NCBI GenBank assembly: GCA_045540015.1
Contig: JAZQGP010000056.1
Span: forward strand, 1-54,010
Direction of reading: 5' to 3'
DNA from: UMGS1387 sp045540015
Lineage (GTDB): Bacteria > Bacillota > Clostridia > Oscillospirales > CAG-382
Length of the DNA: 54,010 nt
Within the stretch, counting starts at the first letter, position 1. The number at the start of each line of letters is the position of its first letter. Below the pieces are notes generated by a model that saw nothing but the letters and a program-made list of their open reading frames with translations, ran no database searches and was not told where the DNA came from. Positions 49,605 through 54,010 of this stretch are shown in pieces. The position numbers and the translations under genes were made by a program.

Positions 49605-49980
49605 AATTCAACCTCTGTTTCTTATAACTTCACAATTAGTTATAATACCACACTTTTACGCATTTTTTCTATGTAATTTCTATTGTTTACCCGTTATTTT
49701 ATTTTAATTTACAAAATTACCGATTTTTCACTTTGCTGCATTTTATCATTACATTCCTTGAAAACTGTACCCTTTTCATATGCTTTTGTACAGTATCACC
49801 TACAAAGAAAGTTTTTTATTTCAATTTGTAACATCCTACAACAAATTTTGCATTTTACTGCATTTTTCGACCGTATGTTCTCTTTGTTTCGGAATGGTTA
49901 TTTTCATAAGACAAAAGTGAAACAAAAGTATGTATAATTCTAAAATTTTATTCTTTTTTCTTTAATTTTCTCGATTTTAT
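49605..49980. other. AT-rich intergenic region, no gene seen
   Basis: About 375 bases between the divergent typA and HTH genes. It contains long T runs and the repeated word GCATTTTA but no ribosome site with a plausible frame, no RNA gene and no clear palindrome. The typA promoter must lie in its left part; TATTAT near 49645 on the minus strand is the best -10 candidate, but I find no good -35 partner. Confidence 0.5.
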
Positions 49981-50009
49981 TTGACTTTTCTTGAATCTTG
50001 TGATAAAAT
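49981..50009 (+). promoter_or_regulatory. Promoter of the HTH gene
   Basis: TTGACT at 49981-49986 and TAAAAT at 50004-50009 are 17 bp apart, with the GAGGTG ribosome site close behind and a leader of only about 10 nt. Confidence 0.7.
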
Positions 50010-50026
50010 TATCATGAGGTGAGATT

Positions 50027-50401
50027 ATGGATAATTTAACAACACTAATCAAAACAGAAATCAAGCGCCAGTACAAAAGCGTAAGACAGTTTTCCCAGTG
50101 TGTTGATATCCCGCAGTCTACGATTATCAGTGCTCTTCGCAAAGGAATAGGAGGAACAGCATTTGATTCGGTCGTAAAAATGTGTGATATACTCAACATA
50201 AAGCTGGCTGTCAATTCAACGGTTTATCTCGACAAGGAAAAAAGAGAGCTTCTTGAAACGTTCTCCGAGCTTGACGAAAAGGGCAAGCACTCGGTTGAAA
50301 CTATGTGCAAGGTTGAGCTCTTGAGATGCAAAAACATTCCGATTGACGGACTTGTTTCGTCTGACACCCACAAAACCGTAATGGTTGACGACGAGAATTA
50401 A
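50027..50401 (+). CDS. XRE-type helix-turn-helix protein
   Basis: A 124-residue DNA-binding protein. The helix-turn-helix spans about 5-60: LIKTEIKRQYKSVRQFSQCV, PQSTIISALRKGIGGTAFDSV and VKMCDILNIKLAV, a phage-repressor-like fold. The C-terminal part (LLETFSELDEKGKHSVETM) resembles the linker of short clostridial repressors that precede a missing peptidase domain. RBS GAGGTG is 6 bases before ATG. It is a stand-alone gene with its own promoter and terminator; no phage genes are adjacent. The target is unknown. Confidence 0.82.
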   Translation: MDNLTTLIKTEIKRQYKSVRQFSQCVDIPQSTIISALRKGIGGTAFDSVVKMCDILNIKLAVNSTVYLDKEKRELLETFSELDEKGKHSVETMCKVELLRCKNIPIDGLVSSDTHKTVMVDDEN

Positions 50402-50448
50402 CAGCTGTCTGCATATTATATTTTTATATTAATTCAATAATCATTTCG

Positions 50449-50478
50449 GGCTGCGGAAAATCCGCAGTCTGTTTTTTT
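50449..50478 (+). terminator. Terminator of the HTH gene
   Basis: A 9-bp stem GGCTGCGGA / TCCGCAGTC (one G-T pair) with a 3-nt loop, then TTTTTTT. Confidence 0.88.
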
Positions 50479-50479
50479 A

Positions 50480-50512
50480 TAAAAAGCAGGTGCAGTAAGC
50501 GTACTGCACCTG
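50480..50512 (-). terminator. Terminator of the secreted protein gene at 50549
   Basis: A perfect 11-bp stem CAGGTGCAGTA / TACTGCACCTG with a 4-nt loop is followed on the minus strand by CTTTTTATAAAA. Confidence 0.88.
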
Positions 50513-50548
50513 AAAACATTTTATTTGTTCATTTTTTCGCTTCTCGGA

Positions 50549-52831
50549 TTATTGCCAGAGGTCTCCGAGATCTGCGTCTGTGTCGCTGCCGTTCATTACT
50601 TTATCATATGAAGCCTCATGGAAATCGCCGTAGTAATACTTTCCGTCAATTTCAACGAAAGGTCTTACCACAAACACAGTGCTTTCCTTGCCTTCGGGTA
50701 TGTTTACGAGCGAGCATGCAAAGAAAATGTCAAAAATGCAGCGGTACTCACTACCGAAAACAGAGCCGTCTGTCGCGAACACCTTGTCGATATCGCTTGA
50801 GTTGTATGCAACTGCACCGATAAGCTTAACACCGTTTGTATTAATGCCGCCAAAGATTTCTCCGTCAGCGGTCACGGTAATTCCGTCGAGAGTCAAAAGG
50901 TCGTTCGAAGAAAGCGAATCCTTCAATGCCGCAATGAAACCGTAGTTTGCCACCAAATTCTTAACGCTGTCCGTTATATAAGAAGCAAATCTGATTCCCA
51001 GAGGAGCCGTGTCTCTGCAGGAAGCCTTTTTCACAGTTGCAGGGCTAAACGGCTTGTACTCAATTGTAAAGTTGTCAAAACAAACTCTTACATCATCGTT
51101 TTCGGCTGGTGCATTATAAACGTTGTAGGTAAGTCTGAAGGAGTCAAAGGAGCTCCATGTAAAGGTTCCTGTTGCGCCTGCGTCGCTGCCCGATAACATT
51201 TCTATTGCAAGCTTGTTAGCAGCATCTCTGTAAATTTTTGCGGAAAACTCTACAGTCTGCTTTCTTGATGCATTTCTGATAGAAAATATGTTTAAGTGAT
51301 TGCCGGGCAACGAAGAGTTTTCTGTATCGCAATATACGTCTATTGAAGGAACTTCATTCCCCGTTGCGGTCACATCAAACCTGAAGGTATATACGCCGGG
51401 GCTGTTAAGATACATGTTCGAGGAGAATACACCTGAACCCTGCCAACCTGCAGCTGTTATCTTTTTATATGCAGCCTTGCTGCCGTCACATTCGCTTATT
51501 GCGTGATTTGCAAAGGCAAACTTTGTGGTGCCCCAGTTCATATAATCTGTGGTTGCGGTAACAGCTTCGTCACTTAAAGCTTCATCATCGAATTTTTCGG
51601 AATAAATAACATAGGAATTATAAACCGTAAATTCAAAGGCTTCTCCATAATATCTTTCACCGGAATAGTAAACGTTCTTGCCGTCGCTGAACTTAGGTTC
51701 ATAAGCAATGCCCATATCCTCTGCTGCGGGGAATGTGAAGGCTGCGGGATTTGCAGAAACGGAATAGAAAGCGTAATCTCCCTCGGGTGTAACAAAATTG
51801 TAGGTTATTGCCTCTCCCCATACAGGATAAAGAATGATATCTTCATTATCAAGCGGAATCTCCGTCATAGGCTCGGTAGCACCATCTATTGTTGACCAGC
51901 CCTTGAAGGCAAAGCCGTTTGAGGTTGGAAGTGTGACGGAAAAATCAACAGGATAAGCTGTAGGAAGTCCCGTGATTGCACCTGTTTCGATGTCAACTGC
52001 TATTTTACCGGTTGTTCCGAGGAAGTATTTAACAGTATCATTTCCTGTCGGTGTTCCGTTTTTAGCTATGTTCTTATAGGTAACCTTGTAGTAAGGAACA
52101 AATGCGAGGTTATCCCAGTGTATTTTAGCTTTGTCTGTTTCGGTTTCATTCCAACTATACTGAAAATGCACACTGAAAATCGTGCTCTGGTTCGGGTTGT
52201 TCCAATCATCGTAACCAAAAGCATATTGCGGCTCGGCGGCAGATGCATTCAATTCATAACAACGCCAGCCTTGATTGTAAGAGGCTTCCGATACCTTTGA
52301 GCTATGCACTGTGTTTGTATGATTGGGTAATGAACCAATCATAGATTTATTAACGACATTAAGCTGCGGATCTCCGCCGCCTACGTGCTTTGCCATAACA
52401 AAGAAATATGCAGGGCGACCAAAATTGGTGTCAATGGCATTTGCTGCAATACCGCCGTTTGTCCAGTCACCGCCGGCAAAAGCAACCTCTGCATAGTTGT
52501 TTCCTGCACCGTCAGATGTTACCCTAAGAGAGTGGGCTGCGTTACGTGCCTTAATTATGGAATCGCCATTTTCAGGGAACACACCTGTGCCGTAATCCTC
52601 TGTAACCGTATAGTCATTAAAGGTTTCTGCGTTTGTTGTTCCTGTGAGGAAGTTAAGACCGGGCTTGTATTCTCCCGTTGTCTTTACTGCCATTACTTCC
52701 GCATCTGCGGTTTCTGCGCTTGCGATTGCCTCATCGGCAGTTTCAACCTCAACCATACCGATAGCGCCTGCAGGAATTGCAGCTGCAAGCATGAAAAGTG
52801 CAAGAGTTAATGCCAGCACTTTCTTTTTCAT
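50549..52831 (-). CDS. Large secreted multidomain protein, copy 2, with MNGSDT..D.G.LW tail
   Basis: A 760-residue exported protein built like the one at 15485-17680: signal peptide MKKKVLALTLALFMLAAA then IPAGA; a beta-rich domain to about 230 (ending in HWDNLAFVPYYKVTY); an InlB-type repeat (FAFKGWSTIDG, ILYPVW); a second beta domain ending VCFDNFTIEYKPFSP; and the shared C-terminal module (APLGIRFASYI, NYGFIAALKD, VFVVRPFVEIDG, YYYGDFHEAS). Unlike copy 1 it ends with YDKVMNGSDTDADLGDLWQ, the tail seen on the 40-residue peptide at 15350. RBS AGGAGGAG is 7 bases before ATG. No catalytic residues or sortase signal are seen; probably a glycan-binding or matrix protein, which is inference. Confidence 0.83.
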   Translation of the reverse strand: MKKKVLALTLALFMLAAAIPAGAIGMVEVETADEAIASAETADAEVMAVKTTGEYKPGLNFLTGTTNAETFNDYTVTEDYGTGVFPENGDSIIKARNAAHSLRVTSDGAGNNYAEVAFAGGDWTNGGIAANAIDTNFGRPAYFFVMAKHVGGGDPQLNVVNKSMIGSLPNHTNTVHSSKVSEASYNQGWRCYELNASAAEPQYAFGYDDWNNPNQSTIFSVHFQYSWNETETDKAKIHWDNLAFVPYYKVTYKNIAKNGTPTGNDTVKYFLGTTGKIAVDIETGAITGLPTAYPVDFSVTLPTSNGFAFKGWSTIDGATEPMTEIPLDNEDIILYPVWGEAITYNFVTPEGDYAFYSVSANPAAFTFPAAEDMGIAYEPKFSDGKNVYYSGERYYGEAFEFTVYNSYVIYSEKFDDEALSDEAVTATTDYMNWGTTKFAFANHAISECDGSKAAYKKITAAGWQGSGVFSSNMYLNSPGVYTFRFDVTATGNEVPSIDVYCDTENSSLPGNHLNIFSIRNASRKQTVEFSAKIYRDAANKLAIEMLSGSDAGATGTFTWSSFDSFRLTYNVYNAPAENDDVRVCFDNFTIEYKPFSPATVKKASCRDTAPLGIRFASYITDSVKNLVANYGFIAALKDSLSSNDLLTLDGITVTADGEIFGGINTNGVKLIGAVAYNSSDIDKVFATDGSVFGSEYRCIFDIFFACSLVNIPEGKESTVFVVRPFVEIDGKYYYGDFHEASYDKVMNGSDTDADLGDLWQ

Positions 52832-53145
52832 TTAAATCTCCTCCTTATTTCTTGTAAACACAGTTTTTGTATTATACTTATTTTGATTATACCACAAACC
52901 GCATACTAATACCATATACATATTTATCACTACAACACTATTCTACGATTTTAAATGTAAAAAAACACATGTTGTTTTTGTGCAGAAAATATTCTCTTAG
53001 TACATTTTCTTCTCATTACAAAAAGTCATACACCTGCACAGCATACGGTGGCATAAACAGCAAGGTGCGGCATATTCACCGCATCTTGATTTAATTATTC
53101 TTTTATATCTGTTTGTCGTTTTCCATATTTATGATAAAAAGACAA
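52832..53145. other. Intergenic region between two secreted-protein genes
   Basis: 314 bases without a convincing gene. On the minus strand TATAAT near 52890-52895 could serve the gene at 52831, though its -35 is unclear. A 9-bp stem AAGGTGCGG / CCGCATCTT (53062-53087, one G-T pair) lies downstream of the gene at 53146, but no T run follows on that strand, so it would be a weak terminator. Confidence 0.45.
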
Positions 53146-54010
53146 TTATCTTTCATAAGCAGACAGTGTTCTCATCCAATCTATAATAAAGGGTGCAATA
53201 AACTCATAGCCCTCAGCAGAGGGATGGACAGTGTCTACTATATAAGTATTGCCGGTTACATCAAACAATTCGCTATATGTTTTTGTCTGGCCGTTGTATG
53301 TTGCAGAACCTTCAAAGAAATCGAGATATTCAACACCCCATTTTTCACAAGCGGCTTTAACAATATCCCAGTATTGCTTTGTAGCCTCGTAATCATTTCT
53401 TATACCGGAACTGCTGTTGGGTACATCATAGCTTATAATAAATCCAATTTTAGAATTTTCCCAGGTTGTTGTTGCCAAATACAAAGCATATTCAACAGCT
53501 CCTGCAAATGTGGTTGTGTTAAACTGGCTTGCAACAAAACCGTCTGTAAGGCTTCCCAAGGGCGGAGTATCTCTTAAGTCTCCGTAACCACCTTGAATGA
53601 TAACATAATCATATGATCCGTTTGCATTTGCCTGCATCTGTGCAATTATGTTATTTCCACCTTGTGTTACAGTATTCATTGTTGCAGAATTCTTTGCTGC
53701 GTTTGTATAACTACCAAGGTTAGCTAAGGTGTCAACATAGTAACCAAATCCATTTCCATTTGTTGTGTAACCATAAGCTACCGAATCACCAAAGAAAATA
53801 GCTGATTTACCTTCCAACACATCTTTCTTTGGACCATTAATAGCTTCATTATAAGAGGATTCGTGACATTCTCCGTAGTAATATGTTTCGCCAATCTTTA
53901 CGAAAGGTCTTGCTACAAACACTGCATTTGCCTGAAGCGAATCTTCGGGATCTATACCGTAAAGCACGCCTGTGAAGAAGGTGTCATAAATGCCGCGGTA
54001 ATCGTTACCG
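53146..54010 (-). CDS. Secreted-protein paralogue with C-terminal SGNH hydrolase (5' end outside window)
   Basis: The frame is open to the right edge, so only the last 287 codons are present. The first part (GNDYRGIYDTFFTGVLYGI, AVFVARPFVKIG, YYYGECHESSYNEAING) is the same C-terminal module as in copies 1 and 2. It is then fused to an SGNH hydrolase: SAIFFGDSVAYGYTTNGNGF (block I, GDS), VIIQGGYGDLRD (block III, with Gly-Tyr-Gly-Asp in place of the usual Gly-x-Asn-Asp) and DTVHPSAEGYEF (block V, Asp-x-x-His). It is probably a secreted esterase or deacetylase; substrate unknown. An internal GTG at 53967 is not the start. Confidence 0.85.
   Translation of the reverse strand, partial: GNDYRGIYDTFFTGVLYGIDPEDSLQANAVFVARPFVKIGETYYYGECHESSYNEAINGPKKDVLEGKSAIFFGDSVAYGYTTNGNGFGYYVDTLANLGSYTNAAKNSATMNTVTQGGNNIIAQMQANANGSYDYVIIQGGYGDLRDTPPLGSLTDGFVASQFNTTTFAGAVEYALYLATTTWENSKIGFIISYDVPNSSSGIRNDYEATKQYWDIVKAACEKWGVEYLDFFEGSATYNGQTKTYSELFDVTGNTYIVDTVHPSAEGYEFIAPFIIDWMRTLSAYER

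Noticed and set aside
49683..49937. 84-codon plus-strand frame upstream of the HTH gene
   Set aside because: Its composition follows the AT-rich intergenic DNA, and it has no ribosome site and no recognisable domain.
52867..53094. 75-codon plus-strand frame in the intergenic region
   Set aside because: It has no ribosome binding site, its codon content looks random and it overlaps the likely promoter region of the gene at 52831.

Overview
The window looks like a chromosomal stretch from a low-to-moderate-GC, Gram-positive, strictly anaerobic member of the Clostridia, probably an uncultured gut lineage near Oscillospirales. The pointers are a clostridial-type division and cell-wall (dcw) cluster with a PASTA penicillin-binding protein, a glycyl radical enzyme with its activase, dense AGGAGG-type ribosome binding sites, textbook TTGACA/TATAAT promoters and several large secreted proteins with InlB-like and BspA-like repeats. 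The taxonomic placement is inference. I saw no tRNA, rRNA, CRISPR array, transposase, integrase or phage gene.

Layout. 1-3.4 kb: a glycine riboswitch in front of two tandem Na+/amino-acid symporters. 3.5-7.1 kb: a secreted leucine-rich-repeat protein with a dockerin-like tail, tcdA, an unknown acidic protein and an AEC-family exporter. 7.4-9.1 kb: a Na+/phosphate cotransporter. 9.4-12.3 kb: a membrane nucleotide-sugar dehydratase and a sugar isomerase-like protein. 12.4-15.3 kb: a truncated DUF975 gene, a DMT exporter, a DUF3006 protein and tyrS. 15.3-22.6 kb: an accessory catabolic-looking block consisting of a compact glycyl radical enzyme, its activating enzyme, a large secreted protein and a 40-residue peptide on the minus strand, with a divergent AraC regulator and a cytoplasmic CE2-like esterase. 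22.7-28.7 kb: an RNA and repair operon of phoH, a miniprotein carrying the OadB motif, a ybeY-era fusion, recO and mutS2. 28.7-34.2 kb: a Gfo/Idh oxidoreductase, rpe behind a long leader, and recA-recX-nfeD-SPFH. 34.3-37.2 kb: secG with a hexapeptide-repeat tail and an LTA-synthase-like enzyme. 37.3-47.4 kb: the dcw cluster on the minus strand, read mraZ-rsmH-ftsL-PBP-mraY-ftsW-murG-divIB-ftsZ. 47.8-50.4 kb: typA and a small HTH protein. 50.5-54.0 kb: two more large secreted proteins related to the one at 15.5 kb, the last one cut by the window edge and carrying an SGNH hydrolase domain.

How it fits together. Most of the window is housekeeping: envelope synthesis and division, ribosome maturation, recombination and transport. 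The candidates for something undescribed are (1) the 15-22.6 kb locus, whose radical enzyme is about 100 residues shorter than the family norm but keeps the Cys-x-Glu eliminase signature; (2) a short tail motif (MNGSDT..D.G.LW) found both on a stand-alone 40-residue peptide and at the end of a distant secreted protein, with 19 bp of identical DNA; (3) an 86-residue membrane miniprotein holding the Na+-site motif of decarboxylase beta subunits; (4) a SecG with twelve acidic hexapeptide repeats; and (5) a single-chain YbeY-Era protein. Start sites were chosen from ribosome binding sites read by eye; no database search was run.
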